Assembly: GCA_002473385.1 (NCBI GenBank)
Contig: DKTR01000045.1
Location: 1 to 6,310, forward strand
Length of the DNA stretch: 6,310 nucleotides
From: Lachnospiraceae bacterium UBA7225
Lineage (GTDB): Bacteria; Bacillota; Clostridia; Lachnospirales; Lachnospiraceae
Reading direction: 5' to 3'
Position 1 is the first letter of the stretch. Each line of letters begins with the position of its first letter. The notes under the pieces were generated by a model. It was not told the DNA's origin. It did no database searches and saw nothing but the letters and a program-made list of their open reading frames with translations. Positions 6,288-6,310 of this stretch are shown here, piece by piece. Position numbers and translations under genes: made by a program.

Positions 6288-6310
6288 TCGCAATCATGCA
6301 AATTCCTTTA

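Overview
The window looks like chromosomal DNA from a Gram-positive anaerobe of the class Clostridia, most likely a Lachnospiraceae-type gut bacterium. This is an inference from the strong AGGAGG-type ribosome binding sites, sigma-A-like promoters, an intrinsic terminator with an A/T-rich stem base, moderate G+C, and an ETEAPAE-type extracellular linker of the kind seen in that group. No rRNA, tRNA, CRISPR array, transposase or phage gene is visible.

There are three genes, all on the minus strand, so the order of transcription runs from right to left. At the right (5051-6178) is a ROK-family transcriptional regulator. It has a near-consensus promoter, a dyad in its 5' leader and a clear intrinsic terminator, and so appears to be a self-contained unit. 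In the middle (1929-4898) is a 989-residue STAND-type NTPase (NB-ARC-like) with an unrecognised N-terminal domain of about 230 residues and a C-terminal array of TPR-like helices. It has its own good promoter just after the ROK terminator. At the left (92-1768) is a 558-residue secreted protein with a signal peptide, degenerate WG-type beta repeats, a repetitive acidic linker and a short helical C-terminus. The 160-base gap before it has no obvious terminator but carries a cluster of TTTGTG/CACAAA half-sites over a weak promoter. The secreted protein may therefore be read through from the STAND gene, switched on separately, or both.

The most interesting possibility is that the STAND NTPase and the secreted WG-repeat protein form a functional pair: an intracellular NLR-like switch with an unfamiliar effector or signalling N-terminus, next to an exported repeat protein. 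Adjacency, common strand and lack of an intervening terminator support this; function is not shown by the sequence. For all three genes the longest open frame begins upstream of the likely start, and ribosome-binding-site evidence moves each start inward (to 1768, 4898 and 6178).

The 91 bases left of the WG gene hold overlapping inverted repeats cut by the window edge. The 23 bases at the far right (6288-6310) show nothing recognisable.
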